Assembly: GCA_964016985.1 (NCBI GenBank)
Contig: OZ024837.1
Coordinates: forward strand, 42,194,018 to 42,258,017
Source of the DNA: Anodontia alba
Lineage: Eukaryota; Mollusca; Bivalvia; Lucinida; Lucinidae
Length of the DNA stretch: 64,000 nucleotides
Reading direction: 5' to 3'
Part shown: in pieces, positions 43,701 through 54,504 of the stretch
Position numbering within the stretch: position 1 is the first letter of the stretch
How the letters are laid out: every line of letters starts with the position of its first letter
Translations under genes and position numbers: made by a program
Notes under the pieces: model-generated
Told to the model about the DNA's origin: nothing
Seen by the model: the letters and a program-made list of their open reading frames with translations, nothing else
The model's database searches: none

Positions 43701-43966
43701 CTTAGTAGACTAGTTCCATTAAGAAAAACTATAAACTATAACTAAAATTAACAACTATCGGGTGGCGGCGGATTTAGCTGATACATCACAACACATTTTA
43801 CATAGACATTTTCCATTAATACTAGATAATCGTAAAGCTAGATCCACATCGCAAAGTTGTTTATTCAAGCGAAGAAACTGACCATTTTCACTGTTATGAA
43901 TAGTTGTACTTCTTAGCGGACAAAATATTGGTTTATAATAAAACTGACTAGCAAACAATACAACAG

Positions 43967-44034
43967 CCTCTCTGGCGCAGTGGTAACTATGGCTAGTTCG
44001 TATGCATGGGGTCTGAAGTTCGAATCCCAAAATA
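43967..44034 (+). other. tRNA-like sequence, left side of element X
   Basis: Box A TGGCGCAGTGG (43973-43983) and box B GTTCGAATCC (44018-44027). The spacing suits a tRNA, but the stems are poor. It points into the element. Confidence 0.65.
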
Positions 44035-44601
44035 AGTGATAATTTTTGCTTTCGTTGTTTAGCCTTTGTTTTCGTTTTCAATAGATCCTGTTCTAATTGA
44101 CATCATTTCTATCAATCATTGTGGACTTTTTTGAAATTTTAGGACACAGTATATTTTGACAACAAGTAATGAGGCTGTGCGGAGGCGAAATTTATTTTCT
44201 TTTATTGCAGTGGTGCTGCATGGCTTTCGAAATGTCACATTGTTTCTGTTGGTCACCAGCATTTGATCGTCATAGTCGAAGCCAAATTACCCAATGAGTA
44301 TCCCATAACAACCTGGACGGTCTAGATATGTCTGTTTCAACACACAGCCTGATGAGTTTTCGCTGTTCTTTGAGCGAAGCGCACGGCCAATCTTGTTGAA
44401 CATTGATTATTGCCCGAAAACCATGCATATTTATATCCAGTGGCTGAAGAGTTCAATGAAAAGGATGACAGGCGGTTTGTATACTTTGAAAAAAATCTTT
44501 TGTAACGGCAATGTTTGCTTTGCGGTTTGTTCAAGACTTTTCCAGTTTGCGTCTTACCTCTTCGACTGCATTGCTTGTGATAAAACGAACCTCATAGTCC
44601 G

Positions 44602-44605
<4 letters not shown>

Positions 44606-44642
<37 letters not shown>
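44606..44642. repeat. (TC)n microsatellite
   Basis: About 18 TC repeats without interruption. Confidence 0.97.
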
Positions 44643-44644
<2 letters not shown>

Positions 44645-45179
44645 GGCACCTTAGTTTGCTGATGTAATTTAAATGCTGCTTAATGACGCAGAAAATTATT
44701 CATGTAAGCCTTGATTACCATATAAGCTCTTGCTTACCTTACAAACCAGCACCATAAGCGCTTTAACTGGAATTGATGTTCATCAGTGAACTTTATCTGG
44801 TGAAGGTGGTGATAAAGGTACCTCCAAACAGCGCGCGTTTACAAGTGAACAGGCTTCGTGGCCACGGACTGTGGCGCGTCAGAAAAGTTGAAACTGAAAT
44901 TTATTTTCAAGAAAAACACAGATGTCTCCTCAAGGTTTGTGTCACTGAATGTGTCTTATTTGAAAGAAAGAAAAAGTGTATTAATGGTTATGAGAAGGTG
45001 ATCTAAACGTTTTACGGAGACATTAAACCTTTTGTGAAGCGAAAGGGTTGGGTATGCTCCAGGCAACCCCTGTGGAACCAAAGAATCTTGTCACTAATGT
45101 GTTTTTTTTTATAAGAATCAAGAATATAAATGGTTTATGGGTGGTTGGTCTGAAAAAGTATCAAGATTGAAAGTATTTT

Positions 45180-45390
45180 ACGAAGAGAAGGTGTGGGACA
45201 TGCCCCCAAAGTATCCCTGGGAATCCGAGATCCATGTTCTTCTCGTGCCGGGCATAGCCTTTATTAGCCAGAAGGTTATATCCACCTCAACATGGCAGGT
45301 ACATATATGTCCGCCAACGCCAGGATTCGAACCCACGACTGCCAGATAGGATTCAATGCATCTTATCGTAAGCAATGAGAATATATATGG
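45180..45390 (-). mobile_element. tRNA-headed SINE-like sequence
   Basis: On the minus strand, box B GGGTTCGAATCC (45323-45334) follows CTATCTGGCAGTCGT. The box A region is diverged. The downstream part reads ACATATATGTACCTGCCATG. The minus ORF through it carries no protein domain. Confidence 0.55.
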
Positions 45391-45499
45391 TTTATTGATG
45401 GTATGCTGAACCATTTGTAAGTTATAGTTCACATCTAGGCTTTTCCAAAACGAAAGCCCATGTGAAAAATTTAAAATAATTAAGCCTGTTTCACATCAG

Positions 45500-46020
45500 G
45501 TGTACGATTTTTTGCCGTACAATTTCCTGATATATATTTGATATCGCAAGGCAGCCTCACAATTCCCGTACGGCTGTTTCAGTTATAGTACGATGTTAGC
45601 AGCCTCAACGTCCGAAATTGCAAACAATTTCTACGACAGTCGCAAGATGGCCGTAGGACTGTCGTGCAAATTTGCAAAACTGTCGCAAGGCTGTCGTAAG
45701 AATTCTTGCAGTCATCCGTACGATAAAGAAAAAAATGTAAGGCTGTCGCACGAATGCCTTACCATGTTCGTGCGTTCATCGTGCGAAAAAGGCCAGTATC
45801 CAAAACCTTTGAAAATCGTGCGAAATCATATCAATGTCAACCCTGCGTTTGTCTTGAGGCTGTCTTACGGCAGCCGTACAGAGTGCAAAAATTGCCAAAA
45901 ATCGTAGAAATAATGTGTATGTTGAAAATGTGACGTACGATGTTGCGACAACCGTCCGACGCTGCAAATTCGTAGGACTGTCTTGCGGCTATCGCACGAA
46001 CTTCTGTGATTTTTGCCAAA
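45500..46020. repeat. CpG-rich degenerate repeat, CTGTCG/CGTACG words
   Basis: GTCGCAAGATGGC, ACTGTCGTGCAAATT, CTGTCGCAAGGCTGTCGTAAG, CTGTCGCACGAATGCC and CTGTCTTGCGGCTATCGCACG recur at irregular spacing. CpG is far denser than in the flanks. Short ORFs on both strands are not conserved in any recognisable way. Confidence 0.6.
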
Positions 46021-46744
46021 AGGATAACAGTAGCTAGCCGTATTAAATACTATCAGATGACGTGAAGAACTCTGGCTTGCCTACTGTTGGAGTTAGGGTC
46101 CTATGAGCTTAGTAAAGCCTGTATAATTTTGTATATACTACAGGAATGCCTTTTTATAGAAGATATATTACGTATGTTAACTTGCAAGAAGTACAAGATA
46201 TTACACACGCACATATGCACGAACAGACGGATGGACAGGAGTAAACCTTGATGCATACGCGCTTTTCTTCGAGTTGGATTGTTACATAAATTTTAATCAT
46301 CTCTGTAACTCTCGTTTTTAGAAAATAAAGTAAACCAATCAAACGTATGAACGGCCACCACTGTCATACACATTTAAACATCAAATTATAAAAAAAAAGG
46401 TTTTCCTAAAATGACTGTGTGTTGTTAAATAATTAAAAAAAGGTAAACGCACTCTTTAAAATCCCTTGCGAAGTCACATTTCATTACGAGGATCGTGACA
46501 CTGCTTAGTCTCTTTGCAATATAGACAGAAGATGGATGCATAAACTGGCACTATGGGAAACTTAAAACCATTTCAGAGCATGTGACTCTGGCAGTAGATA
46601 TGCATTTGTGTGTGTTTATGTAGTCCTGAAATGGGACGGAAGGGGTATGAAATTATTCAGAAATTCTCAAAAGAGGCATGCAGATGCTTTTGAAGCAAAA
46701 TGTCGATCTTGATACTAAAGGAAAACAAGAATAAGATATTGTTT

Positions 46745-47010
46745 TGTTTGTTTTGATGAGGTTTTACGTCCCCGTCAACACAATTTAGATCATTTAGAAG
46801 ACGGTCGGTGACCCTTACCACACTGTTCCTGGATAAGATTCCTAACCGTTCACCAGTACTAAGTGCCCAAATTTATGTGTGTCCGTCCTTCAGAGTCCGT
46901 CTCATCGTCCGCGAAACTCGCGTCATAAGAAAAGTGCCCGTGGGTACAGCTCGTGGCATAAGAATATCTACCGTGCGTTCCGATAGTGTGTATATCTACT
47001 CTGCCCGAAG
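46745..47010 (-). mobile_element. SINE-3, tail-sharing relative of SINE-1
   Basis: The tail is TTTGTTTGTTTTGATGAGGTTTTACG. The body has CCGTTCACCAGTACTAAGTGCCC. An inverted partner lies at 47640-47775. Confidence 0.6.
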
Positions 47011-47639
47011 AATGGCGACTGCTGTTTGGTTAGTTTTGTTTCACACATGTCTAAAAACGATGGCCGAATATTAATGCTTTGAACAAGTTTAACTTTAAAA
47101 ATCTTCTATCGAGCGCAGAGTTTGGCTTCTCTCTCATCATATTCGAATCCGGAAAATACCCGAAATCCAATGATGTAGTTTCAATAGCAGACGGTAAAGA
47201 CTCCCGATAAAACAAATGTTTGCTAATGAATTGGTGGATATTACTCATCGTACCACTGAAAATATCTCTACATGCTATTTTTTTTTTTTTAAGTTTGCAA
47301 TGAATGCAAAAGTTTGCAAATTCAATTTTCGCTTCAGTCGCTTATCATGATCGGATGATAACAATGTTTGGCCCTCTAAATCATTTTTCTACTGAAGCTG
47401 AGATTTAAAGGCAGGATTTTCAAATCGGTGGTCTGGTTCCAAGGTCGATTTGAACTGGTAACCAGCTCAGGAAAAGTAGGCGGGGCTTAGCCTAGGTAGG
47501 TTTGCTATCTATAAGGGTCATAAAACTGAAAAGGATTTATTATGTCTATTGAAACCAATCAGGAATTGTGTCTATTCACAAGGTAAGTATTAAACTGATA
47601 AGACTTAAACGTGGTACGATGCAGTACATGTATTAGTCT

Positions 47640-47775
47640 GTACTTGTAAGATCAAGTACGGCAGCTGTCGGTGGCTGACAGAAAACGGGCACTTAGTACT
47701 GGTGAACGGCTAGGAAGCTTTCCCTGAAAGGTGTGGTTAGGGTCGCGTAAAACCTCAGCAAAACAAAAACAAAGA
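47640..47775 (+). mobile_element. SINE-3 fragment, opposite orientation
   Basis: GGGCACTTAGTACTGGTGAACGG and CGCGTAAAACCTCAGCAAAA are the reverse complement of the piece at 46745. Confidence 0.6.
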
Positions 47776-47926
47776 ATACTTGTAAGAACCGCTTCGGCAG
47801 CCTCGGTGAGTTTTGAGCAGATATAAAAAACAATATAGCAAATCTTCATCCGATTTTTTTTTATTTTAACAACCATAAAATTCCAGTTTCAGTAATGGAA
47901 AAGTAGAAAAGAAAAAAAAAATGTGT

Positions 47927-47996
47927 ATCGTGTTGGACTCGAACCACCCACCTATGACGCTGAAGTCCAGCGTGCTAACCATTATACCACAGAGAC
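47927..47996 (-). other. tRNA-like sequence, right side of element X
   Basis: On the minus strand: GTGGTATAATGGTTAGCACG, then GGTGGTTCGAGTCCAACACG. Box A and box B are near consensus and the wording is tRNA-Gln/Glu-like. The anticodon loop lacks the usual U33, so a pseudogene or SINE head is likelier than a working tRNA. Confidence 0.7.
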
Positions 47997-48136
47997 TATA
48001 ATTTCTGTAATGTTTATAAAAGTTATACCCATTTGTTTGAATTATAGGTAGTTGTACATAATTCTAAACAGTGATTTATAGTTTATAGTTTAAGTCGATA
48101 GTTTATAGTTTGGTGCTTAATGGTACTAGTCCAGTA

Positions 48137-48507
48137 GTCACCTAATAATATGATATTAATCAGAAAAGATACTAAATAATCACCTAATAATATGATATTA
48201 ATCAGAAATAGATACTAACTAATCACCTAATAATATGATAATAATCAGAAATAGATACTAAATAATCTCCTAATAATATGATAATAATCAGAAATAGATA
48301 CTAAATACTCTCCTAATAATGTGATAATAATCAGAAATAGATACTAAATAATCACCTAATAATATGATAATAATCAGAAATAGATACTAATTCATCACCT
48401 AATAATATGATATTAATTAGAAATAAATACTTATTAGTCACCTAATAATATGATATTAATCAGAAATAGATATTAATTAATCACATAATAATATGATATT
48501 AATCAGA
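48137..48507. repeat. 43-bp AT-rich satellite, right block
   Basis: About eight units of the same sequence as 42814-43700 and in the same orientation, so element X interrupts one array. Confidence 0.95.
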
Positions 48508-48544
48508 GCTACCTTATTTAATCTAAATATCTAGGCAACTTATT

Positions 48545-48780
48545 TTGTTACTATACCTATCCTAATATTTGAATAAGTCCATTTTACTACCCTTTCTAGA
48601 TTCTAAAACTGCTGGATGAATGGTAAACAGTGTAGTCCCTGATTAGATGCAACACTATGCAGCATCTGATCTTAGTCTACACTATTTGCACAGGTAGTCA
48701 AATGGACTTGTTCAAATTTTTGGATAAGAATGGTAAAAGGATAAGGTTCACACTATTTGGGATAGTGTTATGATAAGTAT
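48545..48780. mobile_element. MITE-P
   Basis: ATACCTATCCTAATATTTGA and ACTTGTTCAAATTTTTGGATAAG are flanking arms. The hairpin is GTAAACAGTGTAGTCCCTGA with CTTAGTCTACACTATTTGC. Confidence 0.72.
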
Positions 48781-48854
48781 CTATCACATCTACTTGTTAC
48801 CAGTTGCAGTGTAAAGGTTAACCCAATTTACCATATTAACTCTAATTATTGCAT

Positions 48855-49265
48855 AAAAAGCAGTGTCGCACGTTATTAACAGCCGTGCATTAACCAGCGA
48901 AAAGCTGTGTATTAACAAGGCCATTCACGTGCTGTTAATGCACAGCTACGCAACTTTCAATATGCTCGTACCGCGGCCACAGAACTGCTGCCGTCACAAT
49001 GTGTACTGCCTGTCCTAGAATGAGCATAGTCCATGGAAATTACGTTCGCGAGACATCAGTGAAAAGGCGAAAAAATAGTGCAAGAAATAGCAAGAAATGT
49101 AGCAAATGTTTTCAGTTTTTATGCAATAATAGCGATCGAACATGCTTTTTCAATGCATTAACATTTGTCAGGTCCCTTGGAAGGTGTTGAAAACCGCTGC
49201 CTTCGGCCTCGGTTTTCAACACCTCCCACGGGACCTGGCTAATGTTAATACATGAAAAACCATGT
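48855..49265. repeat. Two nested dyads, palindromic element of unknown family
   Basis: TTAACAGCCGTGCATTAAC pairs with CTGTTAATGCACAGC (48877-48950). A second stem, GTCAGGTCCCTTGGAAGGTGTTGAAAACCG with its partner around GCCTTCGGCC, spans 49158-49240, flanked by ATTAACATT/AATGTTAAT. A MITE-P flank follows at 49270. Confidence 0.65.
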
Positions 49266-49269
49266 TTGA

Positions 49270-49730
49270 TCCCTATAGTATTGGGACATCTTAACTACTT
49301 ACCATACTTGTCCTAAATTTTGAAATTGTCCACATTCCTACCTCTTGATGCGTCTCACATTACGAAAACAGGCCTATTCAAATGTACTGAAAATTTTACC
49401 ACCAAAAAATGAAAATTTTTAGATAAAAAATTCTGATATTTTTCATATCCCTGCTCAAAACATAGGCAGTTCTAACGAGTACCCACAATCTATGTGTTTG
49501 AGCAGAAATAAGAAAAATAATGTATACCCCGTAAACCCCAGTTTTACTATATAAAAGTGGGGTTTAAGGGGGTCAAAATTATATAGGCGTGTTTTCATGA
49601 TGAAATATTGCTGTATTATGGCAAACAGTGTAGACCCTGATCAGATGCTGCATTCTGTGGTGCTTTATCTGGGTCTACACTGTTTGCAAATGTGTGTATC
49701 TGTCCCAATACTTAGGGTTATTATAGTAGT
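49270..49730. mobile_element. MITE-P split by MITE-C
   Basis: TAGTATTGGGACATCTTAAC and CTTGTCCTAAATTTTGAAATTG at the left. After MITE-C come GGCAAACAGTGTAGACCCTG with its inverse and TCCCAATACTTAGGGTTATT. Confidence 0.75.
49358..49602 (+). mobile_element. MITE-C, shortened dyad
   Basis: CATTACGAAAACAGGCCTAT to GGCGTGTTTTCATGATG. One arm of the central hairpin is gone, giving 245 bp. Confidence 0.9.
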
Positions 49731-49815
49731 CTGGAAACCACCCGAAAAGGGTAAATGGCAAAAAGTGCAGAGCCAGATAGTCTACACTGTTCAGGGTCTA
49801 CACTGTTTGCATTAA
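49725..49815. mobile_element. MITE-B relic
   Basis: GTCTGGAAACCACCCGAAAAGG, then a small hairpin GTCTACACTG..CAGGGTCTACACTGTTTGC. Confidence 0.5.
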
Positions 49816-49869
49816 ATACAGGAATTTCCAAAAATCATAGCAATAATAAAAGCCTGTTGTGGGCATGCG

Positions 49870-50241
49870 TCCCCCAACATCATGGCTTTGTCAGTAAAGG
49901 GTTGTGACTTTTAAATCCATACGACAGGAGGACAACCCAAAAAACACACACACATCTTCAGACCATGTAGAACAAATATGCATAGTTTCAAAATATTTCT
50001 AGGAGGACTTGCGCCAACAAGGTATCTATTCCAACACTAATTAGACCTGGAAAAAAAACTAAGTCAAAAAAGCGGAAAAAGTTGATAAAGAATAATGGGA
50101 GGATAACTAACCCTAAGACCACATGCACATCTTCAGACCATGTAGAACAAGTATGCATAGTTTAAAAATGATAGGTTGAAAACTGTAGGATGGATAGACG
50201 ATTCCATTTTAATAGTCCCCTTCAACTAACGTCGGGGGACA
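49870..50241. mobile_element. PRL-like element with 161-bp internal repeat
   Basis: GCGTCCCCCAACATC at the left and AACGTCGGGGGACAAT at the right. CACATCTTCAGACCATGTAG recurs at 49950 and 50111. Internal wording AGGAGGACAACCC and GGAGGATAACTA agrees with two units. Confidence 0.55.
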
Positions 50242-50429
50242 ATAAAAAGAAAGACACCCTGCTATTGGAAATAGACGGGTACAGTCAGTGAGCTAATTTG
50301 AACAGGCCAATCTACCAAGGGAGAATAAACATACTGAGTTTTAACAATTCAATACAAGAGTGGCTTTTCTTATGTAGGATTTTTCTGCATCATTTTTCTA
50401 AGAAAAAAAAAACACAGTAATTTTGAGTT

Positions 50430-52120
50430 CAGAATGAACTCTACAGTGATCACTTTTTGTCCGTCGTCCATCCATTTCAAACGACCTCCTCCAAAGCCAT
50501 CAAAGCGATTTGTCCCTAACTTGGTAAGAATGCTGCTTGGTTAGGGGCCTTTAAACATGGCGAAAATTATGGTGATCTGCTCCTTGGTTTGGTTGCCATG
50601 GCAATAGAAATCTCCCATAGACTTATAATGGGAAAATGGTTAAATTGCATTTTCTCCATAACCAGTGAAGTGATGTGAACCATATTTGCCAGTTATGATC
50701 ATTGGATGATTGTCTACTCAGTATATGTGTTTCATGACCAATGGCTATTTTGTTTGGTTGCCATGGCAACATTAAATTTTAAAAAAGGAATTTTTTTAAA
50801 TAACATCTCCTCCATAACCACTGAAGCAGTAGGACTCAAATTTTGCACAAATGCTTGGGTAAGGATAATTCAAAATAGCTAAAATTATGGTGATCTGCCT
50901 CTTGATTTAGTTGCCATGGCAACAGAAAGCTCCCATAGACTTAAAATGAAAAAAATGGTTAAATTGCACTTTTTTCATTAGCAGTGTTGTGATGTGAACC
51001 ATATTTGGCAGTTATGATCATTGGATGATTGTCTACCTAGTTTATGTGTTTTATGACCAATGGCCATTTTGTTTGGTTGCCATGGCAACATTAAATTTTA
51101 AAAAAGGAATTTTTAAATGACATCTCCAAACCCACTAAAGCAGTATGACTCTAATTTTGTACAAATGTTGCTTGAGTAATGAAAATTCGGAGAGCTAAAA
51201 TTATGGTGATCTGCCTCTTTGTTTAGTTGCCATGGCAACAGAAAGCTCCCATAGACTTAAAATAGAAAATTGGTTAAATTGCATTTTTTTTTCATAAGCA
51301 GTGAAGTGATATGAACCATATTTGGCAGTTATGATCATTTGATTATTGTCTACCAAGTTTGTGCATTTCATGACCAGTGGCCATTTTGTTTGGTTTCCAT
51401 GGCAACATTAAATTTGAAAAAAAGTTTGTTTGTAATTACTACTCCTCCAAAACCACTGAGGCAGTAGGACTCTAATTTGGTACAAATGATGCTTGGTTAA
51501 GGACAATTAAAAATAGCAAAAAGTCTGCCAATATGTCTCTTGGTTTGATTGCCATGGCAACTGAAAAACTCCTGTAGACTTATATGAGAAAATGGTTAAA
51601 CTGCATTTTCTCCATAACCATGAAGTCTGTAAACCATATTTGGCAGTTTTGACCATTGGGTGATTGTCTACCCAATTTATGTGTTTTATGACAAGTGACA
51701 ATTTTGTTTGGTTGTCAAGGCAATATTAAATTTAAAAAAAAAAGAAGATCTTTTTTAATGATTACTCCTCCAAAACCACTGAAGCAGTAAGACTCTAATT
51801 TGGTACAAATGTTTAATGGATAAGGGCAATTGATATAGCTAAATGTCTGCCAATCTGTCTCTTGGTTGGATGCCATGGCAACAGAAAACTCCCAAAAATT
51901 TTATGAGAAAATGAGAAATTGCATTTTCTCCATAACCGTTGAAGTAATGTGAACCATATTTGGCAGTTATGATCATTGGATGACTTGTACCCAAGTTATA
52001 TGTTTTATGACCAGTGATGATTTTGTTTGGATGCTTTGGTAACATTAAATTTAAAAAAAAAGTTTTTTTGAATGACAGCTCCTCCAAAACCACAGTAAGC
52101 AGTGTTGCAAACTTCATTAC
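50430..52120 (-). repeat. PRL-type array, about 305-bp units with X-box palindromes
   Basis: Begins AGTGATCACTTTTTGTCCGTCGTCCATCC, the reverse complement of a PRL right-end tract. About 5.5 units follow with AACCATATTTGGCAGTTATG and CATAGACTTAAAAT. Perfect GTTGCCATGGCAAC lies at 50757, 50910, 51076 and 51226, with one- or two-base variants at 50592, 51393 and 51548. Later units are more diverged. It is non-coding. Confidence 0.88.
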
Positions 52121-52329
52121 TGCTTATCAAGAGTCAATAAAACCCGAGACTCCCATTTTCTAATCCATAGTGACTTCTTTGTTTCCAAAGGCAATCTTTT
52201 TGACATTTATTATATTTCCCAGCCCCTGTGCTGTTATTATATTTCCCAGCCCCTGTGCTGTTAACATGTATAAAATCATGATATTGTTAAACAACTCTCT
52301 AGAAACCACTTAGCCAATTTCCACCATGG

Positions 52330-53203
52330 GCCTCTTGTATTCTCTTATTTCTATATTCTTTACACAACTATTCCTCATGATAAATTGAAATCTAAATAAA
52401 AGGAAATTACCAACCAGTGTTCCTTCCATGCGAATGGTAACCGTCGCTTTCAGTATGTTGTCATTGGCTACAAAGACACATATTTCATTCAGGATCACTC
52501 TGATGCACCACAAAAATACTCAGATGCAGATGTCATAAAGATGCTGGAATATCTAATCGACAATATTTTTGTGGAGTTGGGCGGATGGATATTTCAGCAA
52601 ACAATTGGCATACCGATGGATACTAACTGTGCACCGTTACTTGCCGACTTGTTTTATACTCGTATGACGCGAAGTTTGTCAAAGCAGGCAAGAAACCCTT
52701 GCACAACAATTCAATTTCACCTACAGATATATATAGATGATGTATTGTCTCTGAAAAACACAAACTTTGCAGAGTATTTGAAATTCATCTATCCATGTGA
52801 ACTTGAAATAAAGGAAACAATGGAGACTGCAGCCTCCTCCTCATTCTTGGATTGTTATCTCTACACTGACAATGGAAAGCTTACTACTAGACTTTACGAC
52901 AAACGGGATGACTTCAATTTTCCCATTGTTAACTTTCCATTCCTGAGCAGTAATATCCCTTCTGCACCAGCATACAGCATTTACGTTTCACAGTTAATTC
53001 ATTACGCCATGCCTGTTCAAATTATCAGAACTTCATGGAGTGTGGGAAAGTACTCACTACAAGGTTGTTGAGCCAGGGGTATCAAAAAACCAAACTGGTA
53101 GCACACTTAAAAAGTGCTTGGGAGACATCATGATCTGGTAAATCCCTACAATGTGGCAGTTTCCAGAATTGTTTCTGATGTTTTTGCTAATGACGAGCCA
53201 TAA
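52330..53203 (+). pseudogene. Penelope-like reverse transcriptase remnant
   Basis: Near 52350 the frame reads LYTTIPHDKL, the Penelope-type RT motif A region, followed by an in-frame TAA (about 52396). The frame then stays open through CSFHANGN and VIGYKDTYF into the ORF at 52541-53071. Counted from the Met at 52541, IGIPMDTNCAPLLADLF is at residues 22-38 (motif B, with Asp where Gly is usual) and YIDD at 64-67 (catalytic motif C), then SSFLDCYL and YDKRDDFNFPIVNFPFLSS. After 53071 frameshifts lead to HDLVNPYNVAVSRIVSDVF, ending at 53201-53203. No GIY-YIG endonuclease was seen. The protein would copy element RNA; this copy is inactive. Another RT class with the same wording is possible. Confidence 0.85.
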
Positions 53204-53558
53204 GTAGACTTCCAAAATCCCGGACATATGCTTCTACCTTCATTTCCTTCATTCAGGCCTATGTCCATGTCTAATGGTTTGAACATTCTGATTCCTCATT
53301 TGTTTACGGATTTAAGAGTTTGGATTACAGATTGTGTACCATGATCACTACTACTTCTTCATACCTTGTGGTACTTGTAAGAGAGTACACCAAGGCTTTT
53401 CTAGCAAGTATTGCTAAAGATGTTTATAATGAAGGTAAAAGAAAAATATTCATCTGGTTACCCACCCCTCCTATTTAGAGCTATGACTTTCGGAGCTGCT
53501 CAAAATACAGTAAAACTTCAATGGGCTCATTTACTGTAGCTGACTTGAAATCATTTTT
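53204..53558. other. Probable 3' flank of the RT element; MITE-D and S scraps
   Basis: CTTCATTCAGGCCTATGTCC to ACTTGTAAGAGAGTACACCA is unassigned. TTCATCTGGTTACCCACCCC..TTTAGAGCTATGA resembles a D end, and ACAGTAAAACTTCAATGGGCTC a MITE-S end. Confidence 0.35.
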
Positions 53559-53838
53559 CATCATGAAAACATACCTGTATAATTTTGACCCCCTTAAACC
53601 CCACTGTTATATAGTAAAACTGGGGTTTACAGGGATATATATATTATTTTTCTTATTTCTGCACAAAAACATAGATAGTGGGTACTCATTAGAACCGCCT
53701 TGTTGAGGCAGTTCCAACAAATACCCACAATCTATATTTTGAGCAGAAATATGAAAAATATCAGAATTTTTATCTAAAAACTGTCAGTTTTCGGAGGCGA
53801 AATTTTCAATATATTTGAATAGGCGTGTTTTCTTAATG
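53559..53838 (-). mobile_element. MITE-C
   Basis: CATCATGAAAACATACCTGT to GGCGTGTTTTCTTAATG. The centre is GAACCGCCTTGTTGAGGCAGTTC. A MITE-F scrap follows to about 53950 (GGAGACAATTTACATGAAAT). Confidence 0.9.
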
Positions 53839-53987
53839 GACTCCTCTGGAGACAATTTACATGAAATATTGAAGCCTGTTTTCTGGGAAATACATATATA
53901 ATAAAATATAACAATCTGTCTGCTGAATGTGACCATAGCAAGCAAAGCTCTAATCGTAAGAAGATCAAACTCAGATGTACAAAACTA

Positions 53988-54474
53988 CCTCTTTATAACA
54001 TGGTTCGTTTTTACACAGTTTTGGATAGAACACGGTTCAAAGATGGATCCCAAAAATGAGTAGATTATATTGAAAAATGACCATACATTACGAAAACATG
54101 TCTATTCAAATATATTGAAAATTTTACCACCCAAAAAAATGAAAATTTTCAGATAAAAATTCTGATATTTTTCACATTTCTGCTCAAAACATAGATTTTG
54201 GGTACTCGTTAGAACCGCCTCAGCGAGACGGTTCTAACGAGTACCCACAACCTATGTTTTGAGCAGAAATATGAAAACTAATGTGAACCCCTGTAAACCC
54301 CAGTTTTACTATATAAAAGTGGGGTTTAAGGGGGTCAAAATTATATAGGCATGTTTTCGTGATGAATGGTCATTTTTCAATATATTATTTACACATTTTT
54401 GTTAGGATATAACAGGGTTGTTTAACTAGCATGGTTTATGCTATGGACCCCAACAATAATGTTATAAAGCGGTT
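53988..54474. mobile_element. MITE-U, palindrome split at its centre by MITE-C
   Basis: CCTCTTTATAACATG at the left pairs with ATGTTATAAAGCGG at the right. The inner arms TATATTGAAAAATGACCAT and ATGGTCATTTTTCAATATA abut the MITE-C ends. Confidence 0.72.
54086..54364 (+). mobile_element. MITE-C at the tip of MITE-U
   Basis: CATTACGAAAACATGTCTAT to GGCATGTTTTCGTGATG. The centre is AACCGCCTCAGCGAGACGGTT. Confidence 0.92.
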
Positions 54475-54504
54475 GTGATGTATCAAGAATCTTCTGGTAT
54501 ATAC

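Larger units (their letters stand above)
43703..48138. mobile_element. 4.4-kb element X with inverted ends, inserted in satellite
   Basis: GACTAGTTCCATTAAG at the left is the reverse complement, with one mismatch, of CTTAATGGTACTAGTC at the right. Just inside each end are inverted AACTATAAACTATA blocks (43730; 48072-48112). The same 43-bp satellite flanks both sides. The interior has higher CpG than the surroundings, tRNA-like sequences facing inward, three SINE-like pieces and a (TC)n tract. No transposase or replicase was recognised. It may be a non-autonomous DNA transposon; the class is unknown. Confidence 0.7.

Noticed and set aside
43967..47996. Working tRNA genes at 43967 and 47927
   Set aside because: Boxes A and B are good, but stems and anticodon loops are irregular. 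Reported as tRNA-like only.
42814..48507. Centromeric or origin satellite
   Set aside because: The 43-bp array is short and riddled with insertions. Nothing indicates such a function.
52330..53203. Retroviral or telomerase reverse transcriptase
   Set aside because: LYTTIP, GIPM-TNCAPLLADLF and YIDD together fit Penelope-like RTs. There is no protease, RNase H, integrase, envelope or telomerase RNA-binding domain.
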